The translations under genes were made by a program, and so were the position numbers. A stretch of 64,000 nucleotides of DNA from Cenococcum geophilum 1.58 (lineage: Eukaryota > Ascomycota > Dothideomycetes > Gloniales > Gloniaceae), in contig KV748258.1 in the NCBI GenBank assembly GCA_001692895.1, positions 248,001 to 312,000 of the forward strand, written 5' to 3'. Positions 22,725 through 34,705 of the stretch are shown here, piece by piece; the first letter of the stretch is position 1; each line of letters opens with the position of its first letter. Below the pieces are notes generated by a model. That model saw nothing but the letters and a program-made list of their open reading frames with translations, was not told where the DNA came from and ran no database searches.

Positions 22725-25700
22725 ATAGGGGTTATCTTTAAACTAAGGAAGGTCTTATAAGCGGCGTATTAGGCTATTAGGTTTAGTACCTTATACTCCT
22801 AGTCTATATATAATTTTAAAGTTAAAACTAGAGAGGAACTCGTTCTAATATACTTAGTGTTAGTTTAGCTACTTTATAGTTATAAAGTACTTAAGGTTGC
22901 AATAGTCTGTAAGGACTTTAGTTAGCTAGTTAGGCTCTACTAAGAAAAGTTCTAGTTAAAATTCTTTAAACGCTCGTATAATTATAAGGAGTTCTTTATT
23001 ATAGATCTTATAGTTACACTCTTATAGTATAAGCTTAGCCGTCGAAATCGGACTCTGTACCTGTACGTGGTGACGGCTACGAACCTAGTCTTCGAAGTTC
23101 AGATCCAGAGCCAACGCAGAGACGTCGCACAGCGTGCGGACAGGACCGGTGGTGGTTGTAGGCGTTAAGGGCGGTGGTGAAAAATTTTCAGATGGTGAGA
23201 TCTTAAAAACCACTACTGTTGGCTCTCTACAGTACGATGACTACTACATTCTCCTATCTAGGGCACCTGTACAATCCAACATGGATACACAGTATTCGAT
23301 ATCATCCCCCGTCCCCTAGTAGAAAGTATTAACGACCTTATATTAACGAATAAGTAAACGTAAACGAATAAACAAACAAGCAAATATACGGCCCCTCCTA
23401 ACCCCTAGGGCGATCGCCCGCGGAGCATGCGGTCACTCGCCGTACTACTATAATACTACTAAAAGCAGTAGCTAGATAACCCCGTACGGTTTTCCTTATC
23501 TCCTCTTAACGGAGTAGTGCCCTTAGAGAGGGCCTAGTGACTAGGGCCTAGGCATAAAAGATACCTAGATACATACACACACATCCCGCTTTTGTCTTTT
23601 AGTATTAGGATAGTAGAACGGATAAATCCCCCTTACGCCTTCAATAGGCCTTAGGGGGGGGGGAGGCATGGCGTATATGGCAATGGTTAACAAGAGACAG
23701 TATATAGGGGGTGGTTAAGATATAGGGTATAACTATAAGCGTACAGCAATCGATCGGCAAGGCCTAGCTAGGACGTAGTGAACCCTAGCTCTGGATAAGC
23801 TAGAGAAGGAAGCAGTGGTTCCTAAGGAGTTCGAAACATCCAAGGAGGAGGACGTAGCTATAGGCCCGTAGGGCCGCGGCTACGTACAGGCATGGCAATT
23901 CGGGGTTTTTCATCCTACTAAGGTGGCTTATAGGGTTTTTCCTCCCCCAATATATTAGGGGTTTTCTTCCTGTAAATTTATAAGTTTCCCCTGTGTATAG
24001 AGTAGTCTGCGTGGGCCGCATAGGATCCGTATCAGACGTTAAGTAATAAATAAATTAATTATAGTATAAGCTTAGATAAGTAGAATGCGACTAGGTAAAG
24101 GAAACCGTTATTACCTATTTAGAAAAGGACGCCTACGTTAATGTGGTCTAAGGAGTTAGTTTTAAGATAAAGTTATTGTCCTAGTATAAAGTGGGCTAGG
24201 ATAAGTGCTTTGGTAAAGGCATTTTTAAGGTCTTAGAACGCCTTCTTATATTTAGGCGTCTAGGTAAAGCGTAGGTACGTTTTTCTTCCTTTTATAGAAA
24301 GGCCCTTTATTTATATTATTGCTATAAGTGGTGCTACTACGCCTAAGAAGTTATATATAAATTTCTAATAGAAGTTAGCAAAACTAAGAAAGGCTTATAC
24401 GTCCTTAATGCAGTTAGGGGCTTGCTATTTAGTAATTATATATACCTTCTTAGGGTCTATATAGACACCCTTAGTAGTAATAATTAGTTTAAGGTATTTT
24501 ACTTCTATAACTAAGAATTCGCATTTCTTTAAGTTAATATAAAGTCCTACGTCCCTAAGGCGCTATAGGACCTTTTAAACGTGTTNNGTATGCTTAAAAG
24601 GGTTATTANTATAAATAAGTATNTNGTCNAGGTACGCGGAGTAGAAGTNATTAAGGTAGTTCCGTAAGGCGTTATTAATATAGCTTTAAAAGGTGCCTGG
24701 GCCGTTATATACGCTAAAGGGTATAATAGTATATTTAAATTAGCCGAAGTATAATATAAATACAGTTTTCTATTTATTACCTTCCTGTATTCAGAGATAG
24801 TTAAAGGCAGCAATAATATTAAGCTTAGTATAGATTTTGGCTTAGTTAAGCCGCTTAAGGGTCTCCCGTATAAGCGGTACTGGGTATTAGTTTTTAATTA
24901 TAATAGCGTTAAATCCTTTATAGTTAATATAGAATTAAATACCTCCTTTTAGCTTCTTAGTAAGAAGGATAGGGGCGGCTGCTAGTAATATGCTAGGACG
25001 AATAAACCCTTTATTAAGGTGCTCGTTAATATACTTTCTTATAACTAAAAGTTTGTCTTTTAATATTAGGTAGGGTCTCTTATAAGGTAGCGTTTTTCCT
25101 TATTTAATATTAATGGTATAGTTATTAGGTTAATATAGGGGGAGTATATTTACGCCCTTTTATAAGTATATATTAATAAAGTTATAGTACCTCTTAGGGA
25201 GGAGCTTGCGGAGTTCTTTGTTAGTAAGTCCTTTTTTAAGTTTTATAAACTTCTTAAAGTCTAAAGGTAAAAGTCTGTAGAGTTCCGCAGGGGCGTTATC
25301 TTCTAGAAGGTTAACTATATCTATTCTATTACTATAGAGGATATAGTTCTATTTTTATTAAGCTTATATAGTTATAATTAGGAAGCTATAGTAACGGTTT
25401 AGCCTTTCCTACGTACTATACGGTAGAAGGCCGCGGCACTTATATAGTAGTAGTTAGTTATAGGTAGGGTAATAAGGGGTTTCTTAGGTTAATATCCTAG
25501 TAAGTAAATAGAGGTGGCTAGGCTATATTCTAGGTAAGTCTCTCTATAGTATTTAGAGTTAAAGGTTGCTTTTTTCTTTTCCTAGTTAATAGTGGGGTTA
25601 TATTATTCGAGCTAGCTTATTCTAAGGATAATAGGGTAATTAGTAAGTGGTATAATATAGGCTTAGAGCTTTTCCTAGTGCTTATTTATATCTAAGTAGA

Positions 25701-27708
25701 GTTATACTATATAGGTAATCTTCTATATAGTATAACTACTGTTAGCGAGTTATAGGGCGCAGGCTTTAGTAAGGGGTAAGGTAGGTAGGTTATAAGTACG
25801 TATAAGTTAGGTATTTATAAATTAGTTAGTAGCTCCGCAGTTAATTATAGAACGGCTTTTATATTATTTTATGGCAGTAGTTCCTATTATAGGTAAAACT
25901 ATTTATTTCCGTCTATTTATCTTTACTAAGTTATTTATTAAGCAGGCCAATATATAGATCCCTCTATTATTAGGGCGTTCTAACCTATAACTTAGGGCTA
26001 AAACTTAGCGTTTTCTATTTCCGTATTTAATTCTACTACTATTACTATATCTTTATCTTATATAGTAGTGGTATATAGCGACGTATTTAGTGTTTAGGGT
26101 ATTAAGTTAGGTATTAGGCAGCAGGTACTAAACCTAGCTATTAGGTAGTTTAGGTTATCGCAATAATAGCCTTCTTAATGGTATTTATAGCAGCGTCCTA
26201 ATTTCTAAAGTAGCTCGCGCTCTCTGTTTAGGAGTTTTTACGAAAAGGTTAATATAGAGAGGTTAATGTTGGCTCTAGTGGCACCTAAGGTAGTAGGCGT
26301 TAGTAGCTTAGTATGTATAGGTTTAATAGGCCTAAAGGGCTTCTGTGGAGAGATCTTTAAGTAAGGGTTAGTAGTAGTAATCTAATTTAGTTGTCGTTTA
26401 ATCTTCTATAGGGCTGCTACTATCTTATAAATATTATTATAGTTATAGCTAGCGGCTGCATAACTAAGGCAATAAGTAACTTTTTTAAGGAGATCCTCTT
26501 AGTCTTTAGTATTATCTTAGGCGAGGGCTCCGGTATATTTCTAGAATTTAATATAAAACTTATTAAATAATTCGGTAGGGCTTATCTTTAGGGCATATAG
26601 TTTAGCTTAGTTGGTAGCTAGTAGGTTATAGTCGCGGTATATTAAGTTAAGGACTTTTTAGTAAGACTACTACTTCTAGGGGCCACTAGTCTCCCATCGG
26701 GCGAAGAGTCTGTTAAATAGTGTACCCTTTATTCGCCCGATAATATAGCCAATCTTAGTATCTTCCGTAGGAAAAAGGCAGGCGCTCTAAGTTAGTTTTT
26801 TGCGGATTTATATCTTCTAGTAGCTGTATTCCTTGCAATTTTCTTAAAAGACTAGGGGATTAGGGTAGCGTGTATTAGATCCTATAGTAGCAGTTTAGGT
26901 CTAATTATTATAGCTTTTATTATCGCTGCTTTAGTAGGGGTTCCTATTAGGTAAAGCTGCTTAGCGCTAACCCTCCGTTAAGTATTAAGTAGGTAAAGTT
27001 GCTAGGAGCGTAGAGACTTAGGTGGCGTTATATATAGTAAAGAGGTGTCTAGTATTATTATAAATATGCTCGTTAAGCTAAGATTATAGGTATTTAATTA
27101 TGCCTTCTTTTTTAGTAACTGTAGCAATTAGTATAATCTTATTCTTCTTTAACTATTAAACGTCGCGTTTAGATACGTAGAGGTTATTTTTAGTTTTTTA
27201 ATATATATTATTGGCGAGCGCCTTATAAGCTTATAGGTCTTAGATAATATTATAATCTTAGGTAGTACGCATCTTAGCTTATATAAGCTTTAGGTAGTAG
27301 TTCTATAAAAGGTGGTAGTATTTATTAGGGTCTTATGCTACCATTTTTATAAACGTCTCAGCGTCTCGTATTTTAATTTTAATAGGTAGTAGCCCTTCTA
27401 TTTGCTTATCCGTAGTTATATAGTTAATAAAAGATAAGATATTATTAGTGTCTATCTCCTTAAGGGTTAGGGCTAATAAATTAAATTCTTTTAAGATTGA
27501 TTGGTGTTATAGGTTAAGTGTAGGTATTAGATTATTTTTTGGGTTTAATATAGTAGCTAGTAAGGAATATTATCTTACTATTATGGGTTCCTTAGAAGTA
27601 TAAAGTAAGGTAATTTATAGACATGCTGCTTCTAGCAGCGCCTATAGTATTATAAAGATGTAGAATTGGTTATAGGCTAAGCATTAGTGGTAAAAAGGCG
27701 CAACGTAA
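22725..27708 (-). pseudogene. Family B gag-pol relic, B2 right part
   Basis: It aligns with B1 5485-8595 and 15515-16372, apart from the 1-kb insertion at 23039-24058. RT lies near 24700-24590, where N calls hide parts of the FAYLDD block. The zinc knuckle region is near 26180-26130 and gag lies to the right. The stretch around 26855-26870 preserves the empty site of element C. RIP damage is heavier than in B1, with more TA dinucleotides at matching positions. Confidence 0.85.
23039..24058 (+). mobile_element. SINE-like or short LINE element, copy 1 (1.0 kb)
   Basis: This 1020-bp insertion in B2 is flanked by a 17-bp target duplication, TTATAGTATAAGCTTAG (23022-23038 and 24059-24075). It ends in the A-rich tail TAATAAATAAATTAA. 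Long duplications and a 3' tail indicate insertion by a LINE machinery. It starts CCGTCGAAATCGGACTCTG. A second complete copy lies inverted at 35334-36360 and fragments lie at 34410 and 52877. It is less RIP-damaged and more GC-rich than its host. The 61-codon frame at 23134-23319 (begins RTGPVVVVGVKGGGEKFSDG) recurs in part in copy 2, but I recognise no protein family. Confidence 0.82.
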
Positions 27709-27901
27709 TGTTATAGAACAAGGGCAGTGGCTATAGAGCGTATATATTCGAGGAGTCTACAAGACGTTGCGCGATCGATCGTAAGGGTTAAGGGCGTAAG
27801 GAGGTGATATACCTACGCGTAGCTGATATAAGCTGTACGTGAGGTGTACGCGAGAGCACGGGGCTCTCCTATGGAGGCCCCTGCGGTAGGGTTCCGTGAC
27901 A
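27709..27901 (-). repeat. LTR of family B (5' LTR of B2)
   Basis: It is homologous to 3282-3473 and 16373-16564, begins TGTTATAGAAC and ends CCGTGACA, so it still has TG...CA termini. It marks the right edge of the nested complex. Confidence 0.92.
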
Positions 27902-28176
27902 CTTAGACGTGATTTTGCAATTTAGAAAATGGTGTAGGTTATTCCAACACTAGCTAAAAAATCACGTCGAAGCTCGCTAAGGTAACTAGCTAACAGCTCG
28001 CCGTCTTAGCGGTAAGATTTAATGGTAAGTTAAAGCTTTTGGTAGAAGTTAAGGATATTTAGATCTTTAGCTAAGATCTAGTTAGTTAATTATACGCCAA
28101 GCAATAAGAAGCCCATAGGAATCTCTCGCTTAGCTATAGTAAATAAAAAATTTCCCTAATATCCCTATTACGCGCC
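27902..28176 (+). other. 275-bp spacer between B2 and A2
   Basis: No gene is visible. An inverted repeat GACGTGATTTT (27906-27916) and AAAATCACGTC (27957-27967) encloses 40 bp and starts 4 bp after the B2 LTR. The motif resembles the CACGTGATTTTTT end of the DIRS-like element, but the remainder shares nothing with it. It may be a fragment of a DNA transposon end. Confidence 0.4.
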
Positions 28177-28181
28177 ATAAC

Positions 28182-28383
28182 TGTTAGCGACTTAGTCAAT
28201 CGAGGCACGAGCACGGCAAGAGGGACGCGCAAGCCTATATGATTGGTAGTCTATAAACAAAGGATCTAAAGCTAGAGAAAGGAAAGGAGAAAAAGAGCAG
28301 CGCCGGTCGAAGTAGGGTTCTTTTATGCGGTCCTCTAATCACGTAACCGCGAAGTTTTGCTAAGTTCTACCAGTGCCGTAATA
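28182..28383 (-). repeat. LTR of family A (3' LTR of A2)
   Basis: It starts TGTTAGCGAC and ends GTGCCGTAATA, with the terminal CA mutated to TA. It is the same length as the partner LTR and differs from it by transitions only in the stretches compared. Confidence 0.95.
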
Positions 28384-28418
28384 TTACCCCCCCTCCGCAA
28401 AAGCCTGCCCTCAGGCTT
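28384..28418 (-). other. Polypurine tract and small hairpin of A2
   Basis: TTACCCCCCCTCC (28384-28396) is the complement of a polypurine tract. It is followed by a perfect hairpin AAGCCTG / CAGGCTT (28401-28407 and 28412-28418) with a 4-base loop. It occupies the 3' untranslated end, as the hairpin module does in families B, C and D, but the sequence differs. Confidence 0.7.
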
Positions 28419-28539
28419 TATAGTCCGTATTATGCTTATAGGGCGTTCTTATCTTTATGTTCTTTCGGTAGCTTGTCATCTTCGCTATGCTAGCACTCTA
28501 TTTACTCGTCTAGGTACTTTAGGGGTCCTAGTTTATTAG

Positions 28540-31500
28540 GGTAGCGGTTATAGAATTCTTAAAGCTTATAGGGACTACCAATAAAGTTCTATACTGGGTA
28601 CTAGGTAGGATCTAGGTTATAGCCTTTCTAACTAACGCGGTACTTTAGCGTTTTCCTTACTAGTTTATAGGCTAGTACTTCTTTAATTTCCTATTCGTTG
28701 TCGCCATTAACTTAAATTAGTAGGGGAGGTTCGTTCTTTTGTCCAGGTAATAGGTCGTTTATAGCTTTCCGTAGCTTATCTAGCGAGAAAACGGGGTAAA
28801 CCTTAATTAAATCCGGGAGCTTTACTTTATATAAGTTACCTATCTTCTTAAGGACCTTATACGGTCCCGCTATCTAATAGTCTAGCTTATAGCTAGGCCG
28901 TTCCGTCTTCTAGTTATTTATTATAACCTAGACTATATCACCTACGGTAAAGTCGGGTTCGCGCCTATACTTATTTGCCTACTATTCCATTAATTTCTAG
29001 GCCTTTTCTAGATTTGTACGGGCTACCGTCTAGGCTTCCTCTAAGCGCTTGGCGTACTGCTAGGCTTCCTTATAAGATAGTTTCTTACGTATAGTCTGTG
29101 GTCCTTTTAGTCTATCCCAGTTAAAGCTTATTTAGAGTAAATACTCTATTTCTAGTTAGATAGGTGCAAATCCTATAGAGTTATAGGGTAGGGTCGCCTA
29201 GGTGTAGTTTATTAGGGGTAGCAGTTCACCCTAGTTATTCTAGAAGTAGTTAACAAAAGGCCAGAGTCTCTAATCTAAATATTAATTTACAATCTCCGTC
29301 TAGCCGTCTATCTAGGGGTGGTATACTATAGAGAGCTTTAGCCTAATACCTAGGATCCGGGTAAACTCGTTCTAAAAGGCTAATATAAATTGCGGGCTAT
29401 AATTAGATATAATAGTATCTAGTGGTCCGTAAATACGGTAGACGTAGTAGATATACAGTTAAGCCACCTCCTTAGTATTAATATTCTTATAACAGGGAAT
29501 TAAGAATAGGCGCTTGCTAAAGTGGTTAACTAGAATTATAACCATATTATATCCGTCGCGGTCTGTTAGTAGCTTATAAAAGTCTATAAAAATATGCTAC
29601 TAGGGGCGGTTAGGTATTAAGAGAGGTTTTAATAATCCTAGGGTCTTATCTCATGGAATTATAGATCTACAGCAGCTGTTATAGTTCTATATATAACGGT
29701 TAATATCTATAACTATTCCGGGCCAGTAGTAGCGGTTACCAATAATCTTACAGGTTTTATTTTTTTTAGGGTAGGCCGTAGAGACCTAGGCATGAGCTTT
29801 AGCAATAAGCTAGGTCTATAAGTTCTGTTCCTTAGCTACTACTAGCCGTTCCTAGTACTTAAGTAGTCCGTTTTCAAGGGACTATAGGCTAGTAACATTC
29901 TTTGCCTTTTTACGGTATTCCTATAGAGAGGGGGTCGTTTAGTTGGCCTGTAGTAGTTTATTAATAAGGTTAAGTTTAAAGGAGTTAACAGGACATATCT
30001 TAGCGCCTAAGGAGTCCGTGCTTAGTTCTACCCATATTTAGAGGTTAAGGTGTTCTGGTTATAGTAGCGTCTAGGTCTATAGTAAGATCTTTACAGCCGT
30101 CTAGTTATTTAGGTCTTGCTCACGCCTTATAAGAGCGTCCGCACGGTTTGTAGCGCCTAGTTTATATATAATTAAGAAGTTAAACTAAGATAGGGTATCT
30201 ACCTAGCGTGCCTACTAGGCCGTAAGGGCCTTAGTTGTTATAAAGTATTCTAGGGCCTTATAATCTAAAACTACCTTAATTAGCTCAGGGGTCCCCTCTA
30301 GCTATACACACCAGTGCTAAAAGCTAGAGATAATAGCCAGCATTTCTTTATTATAGATGTGGTAATTTAGCTTAGTATCTATTATAGTCTTTAAATAGTA
30401 TATAATAGGGTGCTACTCTCCATCCGGTTACTTCTAGGAAAAAACACTAGCTATTACACCATCTAAGGCATTAGTTTTTAGTATTAAGGGCCGTTCCGGG
30501 TCAAAATAGGCAAATAGGGGAGCCAATACTAGCCGTTTCTTAAGCTTATTAAAGGCCTGCCTATATATAGCATTAAAGTGGAAGGGCTAGTTTTTTCTAG
30601 TAAGATAGTTAAGAGGCTAGGCGATCCTGCTATAGTTCTTAATAAAGTGTTAGTAGAAGTTACAAAACCCTAAAAAGGATTATACTCCCTTTACGGTCCG
30701 TAGGGGTGCCCACTAGTTAATTACGGCCGTTTTTTCTGGGTCGGTTTTAATTCCGTCCGTACTAATAATAAAACCTAAGTACTTTATACGCTTAATACTA
30801 AACTCTAACTTCTTAATATCAACCTAGAGGCTAGCCTTATAGAGCCGTTGTAGGACTTTATAGACATACTCCTCGTGTTCTAGCTTATTCTTAAAGTAGA
30901 TTATAATATTATCTAAATAGGCCGTATAGAAATTGTTAAGGTAGTTAAAGAGTACATTGTTTATATACCGCTAGTACGTAGCTAGTCCATTAGTTAGTTT
31001 AAAAGAAAGCACTTTATATTTATACGTTCCGTAATGGGTCTAAAATATAGTAAGATCTTTAGACCCGGGGTCCATTCTAATTCGGTAGAAGGCCTGGCGG
31101 ATATTAAGCTTTATAAAGACCTTAGCTCTACTTATTTAGGCCAGAGTCTTATTAAATAGGGGTAGCGGATAGCGATCCTTGCGGGTTATATTATTTAGCT
31201 TATAATAGTTAATATAGAAGCAGAGTCCTCTATTTAGCTTTTTAATAAAGAAAATAGGCAAGGCGAAAGGGGCTTAACTAGGCTTAATAAAGCCCTTATT
31301 TAGGTTATTAATAAGATACTACTTTATAGCCTATAATTTGGTAATAGACTGCTCGTAGAGGGGGCTAAAGCTAAGGGTATTTTCTTTGCCCTGCTTAATC
31401 TTAATCTTATAGTTATATAGTCGGTAAGGTAGAAGTATATTAAACGCTACTTTAGAAAATATATTCTTAAATTTCTGGTGTTAATAGGGCAGCTTTTATT

Positions 31501-33790
31501 CTACTAGTTCCTTATCTATAAGCTTACTTTCTTGTCCACTAAGCTCGTTTCCCTTTTCCTTAATTATTTAATTAATTTCGTATAAGCTTATTATAAAGGT
31601 GACGGTATTAGGCTAAACTAAGTTCTAGTAGAATCTTACGGCACTAATGCAGCAAATATTAACTAGTGGGAGGTCCGCTGGTTTTCTTATAGCTATTTTC
31701 CGGACCGTATTTTACAGTTTAGGGTTTATAATCTTTCTTAGCTCCTATTCCATCTTCCGCAGGTTATCCCTCTAATCTATTAGTTTAGTATAACGTTTAA
31801 CATCCCTTACTATTCTTTGTGGCTATATAGGGCCTAAGCTCTCTATAGGGGGCTTTTTTAGGTTACTACTAACTTCCTAGGCCTTTGATGCGGGTGGCGT
31901 GACATAGGTAGTTTAAGGGCGACGTAGTATACAGATCTATTACGAATTAAGCTATATATCTTTCTTAAAGGCCTAGTCCTTATATATAGCATTAGCCTAG
32001 TAAATAGTATTAATCTAGGGCTATATGAGGTTTTCCATTGTAATGCTGATTTCTTTTATAAAAAAAGGGGTTGGGGGTAGGGTTTTAGGCCAGGTAAGCT
32101 GTCTACTCTATATATTAAGCTATAAGCCTAAATAGGCTAGCCATTTTCGCCTTAAGATTATATTATGGCTACCTAGGTCCGTAATAAGGAAGGGGGCGTT
32201 ATACTACCTTCGTCCGTTAACACGGAGGTAAATCCGCAAGATAGTTGTAATGGGTAGTCCTATCCGCCCATTATACCCGCGGATAGGAATTAGTTTAAGC
32301 AGTTCTTTAATAGGTGCATTTAGAAAGTTAGCCAGCTTTACGGTATACTGGGTGTCTATTAAGGTAAAGGCATTTACTTTAAAGTTAGCTAAAGCAGAGG
32401 TTAAAACTTAGTATCTATTATAAAATAAAGTATAAGGGATAGTGCAGCTTTTTTACTAACTAGCTGACCCAGATTAACATCTAATATATTAATCCCTTTT
32501 AACCCTAAAGAGGAGTCTTCCTCTAGGGTTTCTCTTTTTCCGACTCCGCGCTATCCTCCTAGATTAATAGAACCTCGTCCGCTTTTATATTTATTAGGTA
32601 ATCCTTTATATAGTAACCTTTCTATCTATAAGAGAAGCAAGCTCCTTAATCACTAAGGGCCTATATATAGGGGTTACTATATATAGGCTAAGTATTCGCC
32701 GGACCTATAGTAGGGCTAGCCGCACGGCTAGCTGCTAAATTGGCAGTAGGCTATACGAGTAGTGCTATAGGGGTTACTGATCGTGCCGGGGCATTACGGG
32801 CCGTTCTTATATTACTTATAGTCTGATTTAAAGGGTTTCTGGCTTTATACTATTCGGCACATGCCTTAATTTAGTAAAGGCCTTAGTTAATAGCTAAGCA
32901 CTAGTCCGTAAGTTCCTTTAGCGTCTATATAGTAGTAAAAACTAGTAGTACGGCTCGCTATAGGTCTAGGGTAAGCTTATTAAATAGGTCTGGCATTAGA
33001 TCTTTTTAGGGAATTTAAGCCTAGCCGGCTAGGTGCAGAAAGCGGGTCTAAAAGGCCAAGAAGGTCTCTGTTATTTTTATATTTAGGCTTTTATAATTAA
33101 ATTAGGCGTTCTATACTTTAAAGGGGTCCTTATAAATAGAAGACAGGTAGACAATTATCTCTTCTTTAAAGAGGAAGGGCTCTGCTGAGTCCTATGCGTA
33201 CCGCGGACATAGGTGCGTCTATACGTCCCTACCGGTACGGCCGAAGACATAGGCCATTTTAGCCTAAGTAGTAGGGAAGTGGTCCATATTAACTTTAAGC
33301 TTATCCTATAATTAAAGCTTCCAATTATTAAATATAGGGTCGGTTCTATCTATAAGTAATAGGGAGTCCACGACCTTTACGGACCGCGATAATACTAATG
33401 CTATATATTAGGCTAGAGCCTTAAGGACCGTAGTAAGTCTTTAGGTATCTAATGATTCCTTACTAGGCGTAGGGGGTTCTCTAGCTTTAAGCAGCTCTTA
33501 AAGTTGTTTAATTTTGGCATTAGCTGCTATAAGCTCCACTTAGGAGTTTAAGTCAGTTACTGTTTCACTATTGGAGGTATTTAAGGGTCCTATAGCTGCT
33601 TTGCCGGCTGCTATATTTCTTAGTATTATGGTACGGTTATTAGGGTAACCTTTAGTAGGATTCTATAGGGGTTTTGGTCTGTGCGTATTCTATAAGTCTT
33701 ATTGTTCTTTTCTATTCTTCTAGTTCTAGTAATATTCTTTAGGTCTAATTCTATGTTCTATTCTAGTTCGTGGTCCGTAAATATATTTAA
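28540..33790 (-). pseudogene. Family A gag-pol relic, full length (A2)
   Basis: The capsid-like gag is near 33500-32800 (AYVFGRTGRDV, IVYLSSIYKDPFK, LAFQTRFLHL). The zinc knuckle near 32650-32590 has Cys and His changed to Tyr. The protease region is near 32400-32050. RT lies at about 31600-30700 with YLDNI in place of YLDDI near 30920. RNase H and integrase follow to about 28800. The integrase C-terminus reads ERPSYKLDY, AGPYKVLKKIGNLYKVKL and VFSLDKL (28990-28780). The chromodomain near 28725-28545 has EIKEVLAYKLVRKTLKYRVS, KGYNLDPT and FIGSPYKL. Scattered TAG/TAA codons fall at expected Gln and Trp positions. The order defines a chromovirus Gypsy polyprotein. Confidence 0.92.
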
Positions 33791-33830
33791 GTTCCTTCTT
33801 AGGAAGAAAGGGTAGTTAAGCTTTAGATAA

Positions 33831-34032
33831 TGTTAGCAACTTAGTTAATTAAGGCACGAGCACGGCAAGAGGGACGCGCAAGCCTGTATAATTGGTAGTC
33901 TATAAACAAAGGATCTAAAGCTAGAGAAAGGAAAGGAGAAGAAGAGCAGCGCCGGTTGAAGTAGGGTTCTTTTATACGGTCCTCTAGTCACGTAACCGCG
34001 AAGTTCTACTAAGTTCTGCCAGTGCCGTAACA
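33831..34032 (-). repeat. LTR of family A (5' LTR of A2)
   Basis: It begins TGTTAGCAAC and ends GTGCCGTAACA, with intact TG...CA. It is followed by ATAAC. The open frame crossing it on the minus strand is a by-product of GC-rich LTR sequence. Confidence 0.95.
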
Positions 34033-34037
34033 ATAAC

Positions 34038-34409
34038 CCGTTCTCCGTGCTACCTATATAAAATGCAATGTATATTATATTTTACGCGTTAGCTAGGCAG
34101 TAGAGCTTCTTCCTCTACTTCTTCCTTATTAAATTTACAATCTACGCCAAGCGGTACGTGGAGACTCTATTTAATAACTATATTAACGACTAAGTAGACA
34201 AGGAAGATTAGGAACTAGTTAAGCCACGATATAGGAAGATTCCTTATAAATCTAACGACAATTTAGCTGACGAATATATATAGTCCTTGGTCGTAAATAA
34301 GAGCCTCACTTCCTCAAAGCACAATTAAAAGTAGGGATGTATATAATTAGTGCAATTATAATCAAGCCATAGATTTTAATTCTTATACAATTATCGCATC
34401 TAGGGCTCT
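34038..34409 (+). other. Gene-free stretch
   Basis: No recognisable frame, repeat or RNA gene. Base composition is moderately AT-rich with fewer TA-stop clusters than the retrotransposons, so it may be old unique sequence into which A2 inserted. Confidence 0.4.
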
Positions 34410-34620
34410 ATAAAATCGGCCTCTGCACCTCTATGCGGTGGAGCCCGGGAACCTGGTTGTACTATTGGCGTTCTATTAGGATCGTGCCATTAAACTACCA
34501 GAGCAAACACAGAGACGTGTGTACAGCAGCTGCGCGCGTCGGCGCTGCGACGTGGTGGTGGCGTGGAGAATTTTTTCGCTAGGAGGGATGCTTTAAAAAC
34601 GGCCATACCATCACGTCTGT
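34410..34620 (+). mobile_element. SINE-like family, divergent 5' fragment (copy 3)
   Basis: The block starting AATCGGCCTCTGCACCTCTA and continuing through GGGAACCTGG, AACACAGAGACGTG and TGGTGGTGGCGTGGAGAATT follows the same order of landmarks as 23045-23200. Divergence is higher than between copies 1 and 2, and the downstream two thirds of the element is missing. It is GC-rich and little affected by RIP. Confidence 0.6.
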
Positions 34621-34705
34621 ACGCATTTAATAGCTTTAAATCAACGGCATCCACCTCCGGCGTCCCCCCTTCCTCCCGTAAAATAGGAGCAAGGTAGGAT
34701 AACAT

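Larger units (their letters stand above)
17537..27901 (-). mobile_element. Family B chromovirus copy B2, outermost element of the nest
   Basis: Family B sequence resumes at a point equivalent to B1 position 4905 and runs to a 5' LTR at 27709-27901. Its 3' part is outside the window, beyond the left end of A1. It is interrupted by a DIRS-like element (18108-22724) and a SINE-like element (23039-24058). Comparison with B1 shows both interruptions as clean insertions. N calls cluster at 24586-24810. Confidence 0.93.
28182..34032 (-). mobile_element. Family A chromovirus copy A2, complete
   Basis: This complete Ty3/Gypsy element of 5851 bp has two 202-bp LTRs (28182-28383 and 33831-34032) and the target duplication ATAAC (28177-28181 and 34033-34037). 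It is uninterrupted, so it serves as the reference for A1. The polypurine tract next to the left LTR shows that it reads leftward. It carries gag, protease, RT, RNase H and integrase with a chromodomain. RIP has destroyed every frame. Confidence 0.96.
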
